NCBI RefSeq assembly: GCF_001418205.1 | Contig: NZ_LIQF01000004.1 | Span: 1 to 64,000, forward strand | DNA from: Marinomonas fungiae | Lineage (GTDB): Bacteria; Pseudomonadota; Gammaproteobacteria; Pseudomonadales; Marinomonadaceae | Length of the DNA: 64,000 nt | Direction of reading: 5' to 3' | Shown here: positions 53,694 to 63,369 of the stretch, piece by piece | Layout: the number at the start of each line of letters is the position of its first letter | Position numbering within the stretch: position 1 is the stretch's first letter | Notes under the pieces: generated by a model | The model's input: only the letters and a program-made list of their open reading frames with translations | What the model was told of the DNA's origin: nothing | Databases searched by the model: none | Position numbers and translations under genes: made by a program

Positions 53694-54209
53694 ATGAAAC
53701 GTCTTCTTCGTGGTACCTTGGCAGTACTGTTTACCGCCCTTTGTCACAGCGTCTTCGCTGCCTCAGAAGGACCTGAAGGTCCTGTTGTATTAACGGTAAG
53801 CGGTCATCTCGAACAACTCGACCTTACGACGCCAGCTCGATTCGATTTAGCAACGCTCAAACAGTTACCGGTGCATCAGATTTCGACGCAAACCCCTTGG
53901 GAGGAAGGTACACATCTCTATGTGGGATTCGATCCTAATGACTTACTGGCACAACTTAACGTCCCAGGCGATGTCATTCGTTTGACGGCTTTTAATCATT
54001 ACATTACCGAAGTTCCCTTAACCGACTTTAGCAGTCACCGCGCCATCATCGCCTATGCTATGGACAATCAGGACATCTCCATACGAAATAAGGGGCCATT
54101 GATGGTGGTGTATGACTTTGACCAATACCCAGAGTTGCGAAATGAAGCCTATTACGGCCGCTCTATTTGGCAAATCCAAGCACTGCAAGTGTTGATGCCA
54201 GAGCAATGA
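53694..54209 (+). CDS. Periplasmic protein with molybdopterin-oxidoreductase-like fold
   Basis: A 171-residue secreted protein with a signal peptide ending AFA near residue 24. The mature part (VVLTVSGHLE, FDLATLKQLPVHQI, WEEGTHLYVGFDPNDLL, LMVVYDFDQYPEL, YYGRSIWQIQALQV) resembles the SUOX/YedY molybdopterin-binding domain family, but no cysteine is present for molybdenum. It is therefore more likely a ligand-binding or partner protein. It overlaps the kinase gene by four bases and may feed it a periplasmic signal. The second ATG (53694) is preferred over 53682. Confidence 0.75.
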   Translation: MKRLLRGTLAVLFTALCHSVFAASEGPEGPVVLTVSGHLEQLDLTTPARFDLATLKQLPVHQISTQTPWEEGTHLYVGFDPNDLLAQLNVPGDVIRLTAFNHYITEVPLTDFSSHRAIIAYAMDNQDISIRNKGPLMVVYDFDQYPELRNEAYYGRSIWQIQALQVLMPEQ

Positions 54210-56002
54210 GTATGGCGACTGAGCAAGGCCCTGAAGCCAATAAGCAACGCAAACGCACCCTCATTAATTTCTTAATTATCTGCGTTTGCTGCTCATCGTT
54301 GCTTACCTTTTTGCTGATCCCGCTGGCCGATAACAGCACACGTCTCAACGCCCGCCAAGTCTTTGATAGCTCCCGCTGGCACTCCTTACAGTTACAGCTG
54401 CAAACCTATCGTTTGATGAATTATCTGTCTGACTTAAGTGCCGACGATTTACCGGTCAATGGCAATGCTTATTTCCAATACGACTTGGTATTGAGTCGTG
54501 TCGATCTTCTGCGAAAAGGGGATTTGGGACGACATATTCGCAACTTCGCTAATGGTCGTGCAACCCGCTTATTGAACATCATTTCGGGTGAATTAGAGCT
54601 GATTAGCCTCAATATCGAACACTTAGAAAATGGTCGTTTAGATCAAGTGCCGATCATTATGGAACGACTTCGCTCGCTGGATTCACAAATCACCGATTTT
54701 GTGGTGATTGTCAATCAAGGCGCTAACGACTATGTCACCAAGAAACGTGCCGAATTGGACGTTCAATTGGAGTGCATCCAATTCATTTCCCTGATCCTAT
54801 TGGGCATTTCCGCGGCGTTATTGTTCATGACTTTCAAATTGTCGCAAGTATTCCGACAGTCTCTCAACCGTACTGCTCGCTTAGAACAACGTATCGAAGA
54901 CATATTAAACAGCAAAGTCGATGTTATCAGTCGCATTACCAGCGAACTAAAACCGGCCATCACCAGCATCATCAGCAGGCTTTCTTATCTTAAACAAGAT
55001 AGCGCTAAGGAATCGACACAAGTAGCCTTGGAGCGTGTAACAAACCACAATAGCCAAATACTGACTTTATTAGATGGCTACCACGATTTGATTCTGATCG
55101 AGGCCAATAAGCTCAAGCCGCATATCAGTGAAGGGGCAATCCGTGATCATCTGGAATATACCATTCAAGCACTAGAGCCTACTTTTAGTGCACATAATGT
55201 CAGAGTCATATGCCAGGTTGACCCTCGTATACCAAGCTTGGTCGATACCGATTACAAACGCTTGCACGAAATTCTAACTGTGCTCCTCCTACAAATAACG
55301 CCTTTGTGTGTGGACGCCGAGTTAATGCTGAATATTCGCCCTTCGACATTACCGATTCTGCGTGTACCCGAAAAGCACAATGACAAGGCCATTAAAATGG
55401 TCCAGATTAGCCTGAAAGATACGGGGGAAGGCTTACCAGAAGCTATTCAAAGCGGTTTGCGCTCCAATCCTTTTAACCCCACCAATACGGTCGCCAATCA
55501 AATCCAACAGATGGGACTAGGATTTACCTTATGTCATTTATTAATTGGTTCACTGGATGGCGAATTGCACTTTTCTACTACGCAAGGGAAGGGCTCTGAG
55601 ATTTGGATTGATCTCCCCATGGGGGTTAACGCTTTTGCCAATCGGCCGGGCGCCGACAACATCACAGAGTCAATAGCCGTTTTAAGCAGTGATACCTTTC
55701 TCGACCAAGGCCTCGAGGCTTTATTGGCGTCCAGTTACCAAGTCCAGTTGCTCTCGGAAGAGCAGCTCACCATGCTGGTTCTGAATAGCGCTGACGTCTC
55801 ATTTTCATGGTTATTGATTAGTGACAAAACCACCCTTTCCAGCCTACAGTTAGAATATTTAAAACAACTGCAACGACAGTCGGTCAACATTATTTGGTGC
55901 GCTTCCTTGGCTCGGAAATACCCAGAGTTTCATGCTGAGGCGGTCTACCATTACCCTATAACCGCCAGTCAATTAGCGGCTTTATTACGCTCACAGGACT
56001 AG
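54206..56002 (+). CDS. Degenerate sensor kinase-like membrane protein
   Basis: A 598-residue protein laid out like a hybrid kinase: transmembrane helix near 20-42, periplasmic sensor, transmembrane helix near 192-209, coiled coil, then a kinase-like part. The H-box position reads TSELKPAITSIISRL, with no histidine; the N box is also altered (EILTVLLLQITPLC), whereas GEGLPE and GLGFTLCHLLIG of the ATP lid are recognisable. A C-terminal receiver-like stretch (ESIAVLSSDTFLDQG) has no clear phosphorylation aspartate. It is probably a non-catalytic scaffold or pseudokinase. The start is ATGA overlapping the gene before it. Confidence 0.82.
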   Translation: MSMATEQGPEANKQRKRTLINFLIICVCCSSLLTFLLIPLADNSTRLNARQVFDSSRWHSLQLQLQTYRLMNYLSDLSADDLPVNGNAYFQYDLVLSRVDLLRKGDLGRHIRNFANGRATRLLNIISGELELISLNIEHLENGRLDQVPIIMERLRSLDSQITDFVVIVNQGANDYVTKKRAELDVQLECIQFISLILLGISAALLFMTFKLSQVFRQSLNRTARLEQRIEDILNSKVDVISRITSELKPAITSIISRLSYLKQDSAKESTQVALERVTNHNSQILTLLDGYHDLILIEANKLKPHISEGAIRDHLEYTIQALEPTFSAHNVRVICQVDPRIPSLVDTDYKRLHEILTVLLLQITPLCVDAELMLNIRPSTLPILRVPEKHNDKAIKMVQISLKDTGEGLPEAIQSGLRSNPFNPTNTVANQIQQMGLGFTLCHLLIGSLDGELHFSTTQGKGSEIWIDLPMGVNAFANRPGADNITESIAVLSSDTFLDQGLEALLASSYQVQLLSEEQLTMLVLNSADVSFSWLLISDKTTLSSLQLEYLKQLQRQSVNIIWCASLARKYPEFHAEAVYHYPITASQLAALLRSQD

Positions 56003-56012
56003 GATCACTCAC

Positions 56013-56345
56013 ATGTTAGTCGACCATACGCAATTAAAAACCCTTAAAGATATTCTTGGGCGCGATACCTTACTCAGGGTGAAAGGCAGCTATGAAGAAG
56101 ACAGTCAAGCCAAATTAAACGCGCTTGAGCAAGCCGTCAATGCGAGCAACCTTGAGCAGGTGGAGCAGCTCAGTCACTCTTTAAAGTCCGCTAGCTCGAA
56201 CCTTGCACTGGTTTCGTTAACCCGCTTATTTGCACAGATGGAAGCCAGTGCCAGCCAAGGCCAAGCAGAGCCTTTAATGACACTGTTACAAAATGCACAA
56301 GCAGAATACCCGACTGCCCTCGCGGAGTTGAGTACGCTACTGTAA
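56013..56345 (+). CDS. Hpt (histidine phosphotransfer) protein
   Basis: A 110-residue four-helix protein with the Hpt signature HSLKSASSNLALVSL near residues 54-68; the histidine is intact, so it can carry a phosphate between a kinase and a receiver. It follows the degenerate kinase gene after 10 bases, an odd match because that protein lacks the phosphoacceptor. The terminator with a GCGA loop comes next. Confidence 0.85.
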   Translation: MLVDHTQLKTLKDILGRDTLLRVKGSYEEDSQAKLNALEQAVNASNLEQVEQLSHSLKSASSNLALVSLTRLFAQMEASASQGQAEPLMTLLQNAQAEYPTALAELSTLL

Positions 56346-56363
56346 CCGCCCTCTCAGACAAAC

Positions 56364-56399
56364 AAAAAGGGGTGGGATCGCGAGATCCCACCCCTTTTT
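56364..56399. terminator. Strong bidirectional terminator with GCGA loop
   Basis: Arms 56364-56379 and 56384-56399 pair perfectly over 16 bp around a GCGA (GNRA) loop, with A and T runs. It ends the Hpt gene and the minus-strand pst-phoU operon. Confidence 0.95.
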
Positions 56400-56414
56400 A
56401 AGCGCATCCGTTGG

Positions 56415-57137
56415 TTACGCTTTTTTCTCGTCCTGTGCAATTTTTTCCAGCTCTTCAGCAGGCACATGGCGCACGTTCACACCATTAATCAAATACACTA
56501 GGTGCTGGCATAGATGACGCGAGTGATCACCAATACGCTCTAGGGAACGCAATACCCAAATTACGTTGAACACACGACTGATCGAACGTGGGTCTTCCAT
56601 CATATAAGTGATCAAAGAACGAATCGCCGTTTTGTATTCAAGATCCACAGTACGGTCCGCTTTCGCAACGCTAACGGCTAAATCTAAATCTAGACGAGCG
56701 TAAGCATCTAAGCTCTCGCGTACCATGCGCGCCACCATTTGGCCGATACGGCTAATTTCCACATAGCCACGTGGGGACTCGCCTTCATGAATCAATTTCA
56801 ATGCGTGATCCGCGATTTTCTTCGCCTCATCCCCCATGCGCTCAAGCTCTGCGACCGCTTTACTGATCGACAAAATCATACGCAAGTCCGTCGCAGCAGG
56901 CTGGCGCTTAGCAAGAATACGGGTACATTCTTCATCAATGATGCCGTCTAGCTGGTTAACCGTGGCATCTTTTTCTTTCACTTCTTCTGCAAGATGGCTA
57001 TCGCTTTCTAGCAAGGCGTGAATCGCATCCGATACTTGGTTTTCAACTACACCACCCATTGTTAAGAAGTGCTGACGTAGTGTCTCCAGTTCGCTGTTGA
57101 ACTGTTGAGAAATATGGTCCGTTGTTAACTCTCTCAT
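56415..57137 (-). CDS. phoU: Phosphate signalling protein PhoU
   Basis: A 240-residue PhoU: two repeats of three-helix bundles with the metal-binding (E/D)xxxD motifs, as in ELERMGDEAKKIAD near 92-105 and SLERIGDHSRHLC near 193-205. It links PstSCAB activity to PhoR and turns the Pho response off when phosphate is plentiful. It lies 17 bases after pstB as the last gene of the pst operon. Confidence 0.96.
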   Translation of the reverse strand: MRELTTDHISQQFNSELETLRQHFLTMGGVVENQVSDAIHALLESDSHLAEEVKEKDATVNQLDGIIDEECTRILAKRQPAATDLRMILSISKAVAELERMGDEAKKIADHALKLIHEGESPRGYVEISRIGQMVARMVRESLDAYARLDLDLAVSVAKADRTVDLEYKTAIRSLITYMMEDPRSISRVFNVIWVLRSLERIGDHSRHLCQHLVYLINGVNVRHVPAEELEKIAQDEKKA

Positions 57138-57154
57138 GATCGCAGTTCCTTATC

Positions 57155-57985
57155 CTAGCCGTAGCGGCCAGTGATGTAGTCTTCAGTTTGTTGTTTAGTT
57201 GGGTTAGTGAACAAGCCGTTGGTGTCACCAAACTCCACCATGTTGCCCATGTACATAAACGCAGTATAGTCCGACACACGTGCCGCCTGCTGCATGTTGT
57301 GAGTAACGATGGCAATGGTAAATTCTTCTTTAAGCTGGTGAATCAGCTCTTCGATCTTCAACGTCGAAATCGGGTCAAGCGCTGACGCTGGCTCGTCTAG
57401 CAGCAATACTTCTGGTTTTACCGCCACGGTACGGGCAATAACCAGACGCTGTTGCTGACCACCAGACATGCCTAGAGCACTTTCGTGTAGACGGTCTTTT
57501 ACTTCGTCCCAAAGCGCCGCTGAGCGCAGTGCCCATTCCACTGTTTCGTCGATCACGCGCTTCTTGTTGATACCTTGAATACGTAGGCCATAAGCCACGT
57601 TTTCGTAGATACTTTTCGGGAATGGGTTTGGCTTCTGGAATACCATGCCCACGCGACGACGTAGCTCCGCTACGTCGGTGCCTTTGGCGTAGATGTTGGT
57701 GTCGTGCAGGTTGATTTCACCTGTGATGCGACAGCTGTCTACCAAGTCATTCATACGGTTAAAGCAACGTAGTAGCGTGGATTTACCACAGCCCGATGGG
57801 CCGATAAACGCGGTTACTTTTTTCTCAGGGATGATCATATCGATCCCTTTCAGTGCTTCTTTGTCGCCGTAGTAAAGGTGTAAGTCTTTAACGGAAAGAC
57901 AAACTTTTTCGTCTTCAATGCGCAGCGCCTGCTGGCTACGTTGCATTGCTGAAATATCAATTGAGTGTGTATTGGTTGCGCTCAT
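57155..57985 (-). CDS. pstB: Phosphate ABC transporter ATPase PstB
   Basis: A 276-residue ATPase of phosphate import: Walker [10 protein letters not shown] near residues 61-69, Q-loop [10 protein letters not shown], signature [13 protein letters not shown], Walker [14 protein letters not shown] and the switch [12 protein letters not shown]. It is slightly longer than E. coli PstB at the N-terminus. It follows pstA by 20 bases. Confidence 0.96.
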   Translation of the reverse strand: MSATNTHSIDISAMQRSQQALRIEDEKVCLSVKDLHLYYGDKEALKGIDMIIPEKKVTAFIGPSGCGKSTLLRCFNRMNDLVDSCRITGEINLHDTNIYAKGTDVAELRRRVGMVFQKPNPFPKSIYENVAYGLRIQGINKKRVIDETVEWALRSAALWDEVKDRLHESALGMSGGQQQRLVIARTVAVKPEVLLLDEPASALDPISTLKIEELIHQLKEEFTIAIVTHNMQQAARVSDYTAFMYMGNMVEFGDTNGLFTNPTKQQTEDYITGRYG

Positions 57986-58005
57986 AATCGTCTCTCTCCG
58001 CCGTC

Positions 58006-59718
58006 TTACATTTCCAGCGATTTGTATTTTTCACGTAGGTGGTTACGGATGGTTACAGCTGCCAAGTTAAGCAGTGCAATCACGATGACCAATAATAGTG
58101 CCGTCGCGTAAACCAATGGACGCGCCGCCTCTACGTTCGGGCTCTGGAAGCCCACATCATAAATATGGAAGCCCAAGTGCATGAACTTCTGATCCAAGTG
58201 GATGAACGGGTAGTTGCCATCCAATGGTAGCGATGGTGCCAGTTTTACCACACCCACCAGCATCAACGGTGCTACTTCACCGGCAGCACGGGCTACCGCA
58301 AGAATCACACCCGTCATGATCGCCGGGCTGGCCATTGGCAAGACCACACGCCATAAGGTTTCTGCTTTCGTCGCCCCTAGTGCCAAAGAACCTTCACGTA
58401 CGTTACGCGGAATACGTGATAGACCTTCTTCTGTCGCTACGATAACCACTGGTACTGTTAGCAGTGCTAGCGTGATCGAGGCCCACATTAGACCACCCGT
58501 ACCGAACGTCGGTGAAGGCAAGGCCTCTGGGAACAAGGCTTGGTCAATACCAGAACCTAGGAAGTAAACGAAGAACCCCAGACCAAAGACACCGTATACG
58601 ATCGATGGTACACCCGCTAAGTTATTTACTGCGATACGGATAATTCGCGTCACAAAACCTTGTGATGCATATTCACGTAGATAAACTGCCGCGACCACAC
58701 CAAACGGTGTTACGAGTACAGTCATCAGCAATACCATCATCACGGTACCGAAAATCGCAGGGAAAACCCCCCCTTCAGTGTTCGCTTCACGTGGTTCAGC
58801 CGTTAGGAATTCCACCACTTTAGAACCGTAGAAGCCTATCTTTTCTGCAATGCCCATGGCATTTGGACGATAAGCACGCACGATTTTCGCGACTTGTAGC
58901 TCATGCTCGCTGCCATCCATTACCTGCACAACAAACGTATCACGGTTGATCTCAGCGTATAGATCAATCAAGCGTTGTTGCAGTGCTTGGTACAAGGCAT
59001 CTTGCTCAGCGCGCTGGGCATCGATATCCGCCATTTTTTCAGGCGTCAGAGCATTGTTCAGCTCTAAACGACGTTGCTCAAGACGTAGACGCTCTAGCTT
59101 GTAGTTGATCGAGCCGATTTCGTCTTTTTCCACTTCGTGAATGTCGTCGTAAATCGTTGTCGCTCGCTCAATACTTTTCTCAAACGCCGCCCAGGTTGCC
59201 AACGCAGAATCCGTTGGCGTTAGGTCCGACGTTTGTGCCACAACTTGACCGTTTTCCTTGACCGCTTTTAGATAGCCATACAAGTTACCCCACTCGTGAC
59301 GCTCCGCTGCGAACAACATCTCCGGCTTCGTTACGTCCGTAAAGTACTCATCAATGATCCAACGGAAGTCAGAGCCGTACACATCACGGTTACCGGTTTT
59401 CATCAAGGAACGCATCATCATGTCATGATGATCTTCGACATTAATGCCTGCTTCGCGCAGCTGTGCCGCCGGTACTTCGGCTGACTCAACGCGCTCTGCT
59501 ACCAAGGTGTAAGTAGGGTTACCTGGTAAGCTGTAAGTACCTTGGTTAATGTCTGCTGGCCAGAAGTGCCCTAGACCACGTACCGCGATCAAGGCCAATA
59601 GACCGATTACCATGATCACACAGATCGCCACCGCGCCTGCGTTTAACCATACCCATGGATCACCAGACTTCACCCACTGGGATACGGTTTGATTTTTTAA
59701 TTTCAGTTCATTACTCAT
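58006..59718 (-). CDS. pstA: Phosphate ABC transporter permease PstA, long form
   Basis: A 570-residue PstA, roughly twice the 296 residues of E. coli PstA. The C-terminal half is the usual permease ([53 protein letters not shown]). The N-terminal 270 residues form a long, largely helical periplasmic insert (DUF3333-like) after one transmembrane helix at about 24-50. Long PstA and PstC forms are common in marine and Pseudomonas-like gammaproteobacteria. Its start overlaps the pstC stop (TAATG). Confidence 0.93.
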   Translation of the reverse strand: MSNELKLKNQTVSQWVKSGDPWVWLNAGAVAICVIMVIGLLALIAVRGLGHFWPADINQGTYSLPGNPTYTLVAERVESAEVPAAQLREAGINVEDHHDMMMRSLMKTGNRDVYGSDFRWIIDEYFTDVTKPEMLFAAERHEWGNLYGYLKAVKENGQVVAQTSDLTPTDSALATWAAFEKSIERATTIYDDIHEVEKDEIGSINYKLERLRLEQRRLELNNALTPEKMADIDAQRAEQDALYQALQQRLIDLYAEINRDTFVVQVMDGSEHELQVAKIVRAYRPNAMGIAEKIGFYGSKVVEFLTAEPREANTEGGVFPAIFGTVMMVLLMTVLVTPFGVVAAVYLREYASQGFVTRIIRIAVNNLAGVPSIVYGVFGLGFFVYFLGSGIDQALFPEALPSPTFGTGGLMWASITLALLTVPVVIVATEEGLSRIPRNVREGSLALGATKAETLWRVVLPMASPAIMTGVILAVARAAGEVAPLMLVGVVKLAPSLPLDGNYPFIHLDQKFMHLGFHIYDVGFQSPNVEAARPLVYATALLLVIVIALLNLAAVTIRNHLREKYKSLEM

Positions 59719-61970
59719 TACAGCGATCCGTATTTCTTACGTAGGTGCTGACGCACGGATTCAGCGATGGTGTTCACAACAAAGGTGAAGGTAAACAACA
59801 CAAACGCGGCCAAGAACAAGATACGGTAGTGCGAGCTACCCACTTCGGATTCAGGTACTTCCACGGCCAAGTTGGCGGCCAGAGTACGCATCCCTTCGAA
59901 GATGTTGAAATCCATGATTGGCGTGTTACCCGTTGCCATCAACACGATCATGGTCTCACCGACCGCACGACCCATACCGATCATGATGGCAGAGAAGATA
60001 CCCGGGCTTGCTGTTGGTAAAACGACGCGCGTCATGGTTTGCCAGTAGGTTGCGCCCAATGCGAGAGAGCCTTGAGTCAGTGCTTTTGGCACTGAGAAGA
60101 TCGCATCTTCGGTGATTGAGAAGATCGTTGGAATCACTGCAAAGCCCATAGCAAAGCCAACCACCAGCGCATTACGTTGGTCGAAGGTAATACCTAGATC
60201 GTTAGTGATGAAGCCGCGGATGTTGCCGTCAAAGAAGCTCAATTCGATTACTGGGCTCATCGCTACACAGAACCAACCAAGTAGCACAACCACAGGGATC
60301 AGCAACATTGGCTGCCAGCCATCTGGCACCATAAAGCGGACACTTTGTGGCATACGTGACCAGATAAAAGCGAATAGCAAAATGCCAAGCGGTAATACGA
60401 TCAAGATGCTGAACGCGGCCGCTAGGTTTTCTTCTAAGAAAGGTGCAAAGAATAGACCTGCTAGGAAGCCTAGGATAACCGTTGGTAGCGCTTCCATTAG
60501 CTCGATCACAGGTTTTACTTTACGACGCAAACCTGGCGCCATGAAGTAAGCCGTGTAGATCGCACCACAGATCGCCAATGGCACCGCCATCAACATGGCG
60601 TAGAACGCCGCTTTTAACGTACCAAATGCCAATGGCATCAAGCTGTATTTTGGTTCAAAGTCGTTGTTCGCCGCAGAAGACTGCCACGTGTACGTTGGCT
60701 CTTGGTAACCTTCGTACCACACCTTGCCCCAAAGAGAAGACCAAGAGACTTCAGGGTGTTCATTATCTACCGCGAAGAAATGCAGACCTTTAGCGTCTTC
60801 TAGTAATAGACCGTTGGCACGAGGAGCAAAACTGATCATGGTCGCGCTTGCGTCACTGATGCGCTCATCAATGACCTGACGGCTAGAGGTCGCATTGAAG
60901 ATAGATACCACACCGCGATCATCCAGCGTTGCGAAACCTTTACGACGATGTTCCATCGCCATGTCCACTAGACCAGTAGGATGCTTCACATCACGAATGT
61001 AAGTTAGGTGCTCAACATTGTTCTCATCGCGAACGTTGAACCATTGGCTGACACGACCCGCGCTGTCTGCCACCATCACAGATGACTGACCGAGTAGGTA
61101 ACGCATCGACACCAATTGCGCATTGCCTTCAACAAGATCAATTTGATCTTTTAGTGTCACATCGTCCAGATCACGTAGATCAAATTCAGACATTTCACCT
61201 AGTTTGTTGGCAACGTACAAATAACGCTGATCACCCGAAATTAAAAGTGAATGCGTACCGGCAACAAACGGGATTTCCGTACTGGTTTCCGTCAGTTCAA
61301 CTTCTTCAGTAATGAAGTTTACATCTTTCGTCACACGCGTGACTTGCGCCTGCTGATCGCCAACTACGGCAATCGTCATACGCTCGTCGTTGTTACGGAT
61401 GCTAAGATGACGCGGCGCAAACTCCGCTACTTGAATACCTTCTGTACCATAAGGGAATTCAATGCTTGGGGTGATTAAACGCTCGCCGTCCGGATAAGTG
61501 GTTTTATACACTTGCTGAGCTACCAACACACGACCATCTGCGTAAGCGAAGGCCATCATGCGGCTGGTATCAGATTCCAAAGCAAAGGCTGTCGGCTCAC
61601 CCAGCGGGTTCGCCTCTTTTTTAATGACACGTCCATCTGCCATATTGAAGTAAATCATGTCGCCATTTTCAGCCACACGGAAACCGACTTCAGTTTGCTC
61701 TTCTGAAGTTAGGTATAGACTTTTACCAGACTCAGCAGCTGGTAAAGCGTAGCTGTCTTTCTGCTCAATACTGGCACCAGAAAATAGCGGTGCGACCTCG
61801 TACATTAAGTAGAAACATATCAGTAAGACAGCCAAGATCACACTGCTACCACCAATGGCGATGCCAATGCCTGCCGTACGGTCTTTTAGCGCACGAACTT
61901 TACGATGACGCTTTAAAGCTGGCGTATCGAAGTCTAGTTCGGGTATTTTTTGATCCGCTTTTGTACTCAT
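59718..61970 (-). CDS. pstC: Phosphate ABC transporter permease PstC, long form
   Basis: A 750-residue PstC, against 319 in E. coli. After a transmembrane helix near residues 38-60 there is a 400-residue periplasmic beta-rich region with repeat-like blades (for example VGFRVAENGDMIYFNMADG and LISGDQRYLYVANKLGEM), resembling a WD40-type propeller. The C-terminal part is the permease (ALPTVILGFLAGLFFAP, GVG-like GLGATYWQTMTRVVLPTASPG segment). The added domain may help phosphate sensing or docking; this is not established. A Pho box ends only 11 bases before its ATG. Confidence 0.92.
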   Translation of the reverse strand: MSTKADQKIPELDFDTPALKRHRKVRALKDRTAGIGIAIGGSSVILAVLLICFYLMYEVAPLFSGASIEQKDSYALPAAESGKSLYLTSEEQTEVGFRVAENGDMIYFNMADGRVIKKEANPLGEPTAFALESDTSRMMAFAYADGRVLVAQQVYKTTYPDGERLITPSIEFPYGTEGIQVAEFAPRHLSIRNNDERMTIAVVGDQQAQVTRVTKDVNFITEEVELTETSTEIPFVAGTHSLLISGDQRYLYVANKLGEMSEFDLRDLDDVTLKDQIDLVEGNAQLVSMRYLLGQSSVMVADSAGRVSQWFNVRDENNVEHLTYIRDVKHPTGLVDMAMEHRRKGFATLDDRGVVSIFNATSSRQVIDERISDASATMISFAPRANGLLLEDAKGLHFFAVDNEHPEVSWSSLWGKVWYEGYQEPTYTWQSSAANNDFEPKYSLMPLAFGTLKAAFYAMLMAVPLAICGAIYTAYFMAPGLRRKVKPVIELMEALPTVILGFLAGLFFAPFLEENLAAAFSILIVLPLGILLFAFIWSRMPQSVRFMVPDGWQPMLLIPVVVLLGWFCVAMSPVIELSFFDGNIRGFITNDLGITFDQRNALVVGFAMGFAVIPTIFSITEDAIFSVPKALTQGSLALGATYWQTMTRVVLPTASPGIFSAIMIGMGRAVGETMIVLMATGNTPIMDFNIFEGMRTLAANLAVEVPESEVGSSHYRILFLAAFVLFTFTFVVNTIAESVRQHLRKKYGSL

Positions 61971-61980
61971 CCGAATTCAC

Positions 61981-62003
61981 TTTTTATGACATTTTTGTGA
62001 CAG
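61981..62003 (-). promoter_or_regulatory. Pho box directly before pstC
   Basis: On the minus strand CTGTCAC, AAAA, ATGTCAT and AAAA follow one another, matching the two Pho-box halves at 12 of 14 bases. This is the best Pho box of the window. It ends 11 bases before the pstC start. The base run 10 nt later (TTCGGA) is not a usable -10, so promoter function is doubtful. Confidence 0.65.
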
Positions 62004-62016
62004 CTCGCGACGCAAC

Positions 62017-62045
62017 AAAAGCAGGAGAGACTTAGTCCCCCCTGC
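62017..62045 (-). terminator. Intercistronic terminator between pstS and pstC
   Basis: On the minus strand GCAGGGGGGAC and GTCTCTCCTGC pair over 11 bp (two G-U) around TAA, followed by TTTTG. It probably lets most transcripts end after pstS, giving more binding protein than permease. Confidence 0.75.
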
Positions 62046-62083
62046 TCGTTCGCATCCTGCAAGCTTTCCCTAATATTCAGTTC

Positions 62084-63055
62084 TTACTGAATACCTAGAT
62101 CAGATAGGTATTTAGCAGACACTTTAGCTGGTAGTGGGATGTAGCCGTCTTTCACAACAACTTCTTGACCCATTTTAGAAAGAACCATCTTCACGAACTC
62201 ACGCTCTAGTGGCGCTAGTGGTTTGTTTGGCTCTTTGTTTACGTAAACGTAAAGGAAACGAGACAGTGGGTACTTACCTGTTGCAGCGTTATCAATAGTT
62301 GCTTCAACTAGCTCACCGCCTTCTTTCTTCGCGATTGGTAGAGCGCGTACAGAAGAAGTTTTGTAACCGATACCAGAGTAGCCGATACCGTTTAGGGAAG
62401 TAGACACTGACTGTACTACTGAAGCAGAACCAGGCTGTTCGTTTACAGAGTTCTTGAAGTCACCTTTGTAAAGAGCGTGCTCTTTGAAGTAACCGTAAGT
62501 ACCGGATACTGAGTTACGACCGAACAATTGGATATCACGACCTGCCCAAGCACCATCTAGGCCTGCAGCACCCCAGTTAGTGATGTCTTCACTGTGACCA
62601 CCCTTACGAGTAGAAGAGAAGATCGCATCCACTTCTGGAAGAGATAGACCTTTGATTGGGTTATCTTTGTGTACAAATACTGCTAGAGCGTCGATTGCCA
62701 CTGGGATTGCAGTTGGCTTGTAGCCGTATTTTTTCTCGAAAGCTGCGATCTCTTTGTCTTTCATCATACGAGACATAGGACCGAAGTTAGATGTGCCTTC
62801 TGTAAGCGCTGGTGGCGCAGTAGAAGAACCAGCTGCTTGAATCTGAATGTTCACGTTAGGGTAAAGACGTTTGAAGTCCTCTGCCCAAAGTGTCATTAGG
62901 TTCGCTAGCGTGTCAGAACCAACACTAGAGATGTTACCAGATACGCCACTTGCTTTAGTGTACGCTGGTAGGTTTGCATCAACGTCTGCCATTACGTTAG
63001 CAGAAACGCCTGCTAGGGTAGACACTGCTAGAGTAGCAACTAATTTTTTCATCAC
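62084..63055 (-). CDS. pstS: Phosphate-binding protein PstS
   Basis: A 323-residue periplasmic phosphate receptor with a signal peptide ending AMA-like (ANVMA, residue 23). Phosphate-binding segments are GSDTLANLM near 46-54, [12 protein letters not shown] near 77-88 and [17 protein letters not shown] near 175-191. It is the first gene of the operon with GAGG before the ATG. Two Pho boxes nearby (before pstS and before pstC) and a leader of about 80 bases are seen. Confidence 0.96.
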   Translation of the reverse strand: MMKKLVATLAVSTLAGVSANVMADVDANLPAYTKASGVSGNISSVGSDTLANLMTLWAEDFKRLYPNVNIQIQAAGSSTAPPALTEGTSNFGPMSRMMKDKEIAAFEKKYGYKPTAIPVAIDALAVFVHKDNPIKGLSLPEVDAIFSSTRKGGHSEDITNWGAAGLDGAWAGRDIQLFGRNSVSGTYGYFKEHALYKGDFKNSVNEQPGSASVVQSVSTSLNGIGYSGIGYKTSSVRALPIAKKEGGELVEATIDNAATGKYPLSRFLYVYVNKEPNKPLAPLEREFVKMVLSKMGQEVVVKDGYIPLPAKVSAKYLSDLGIQ

Positions 63056-63143
63056 TTCAACCTCAATGGTTATCGTCAGTTTGGTATGAATCGAAATCTT
63101 CGTTTAAGAGACCAAATAAGCTCGTTCTCATTCGATGTTGAAG

Positions 63144-63177
63144 ACTATAAAGAGCCTTTGTGACAAAAATGTTAAAG
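63144..63177 (-). promoter_or_regulatory. Pho box and -10 of pstS
   Basis: On the minus strand CTTTAAC, four bases and TTGTCAC make a Pho box (plus coordinates 63160-63177). Ten bases on is TATAGT (63144-63149) as -10, the same geometry as in front of phoB. A possible second upstream repeat, TTCAGT, lies near 63180-63195. The start point would be near 63137. Confidence 0.75.
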
Positions 63178-63369
63178 ACTGAAATAAACTGAATATTTTT
63201 TCGTCACCCAAAAAGTCCTTCAAAAAAGTAGTCAAAGCCCACAAAACAGTGCCTTTATGTTGGAAATAGCGCACAAATATTCCCAATAGCAAGGATATCC
63301 AATAGACTGACCGCTCGGATTTACTCCGCCTTTCTATTACAAAAGCAAAAACAGTCTGTGGGTTATAAA

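Noticed and set aside
63256-63369. A regulator site or promoter for the TRAP operon
   Set aside because: No convincing -35/-10 pair or palindrome could be picked out in this stretch.
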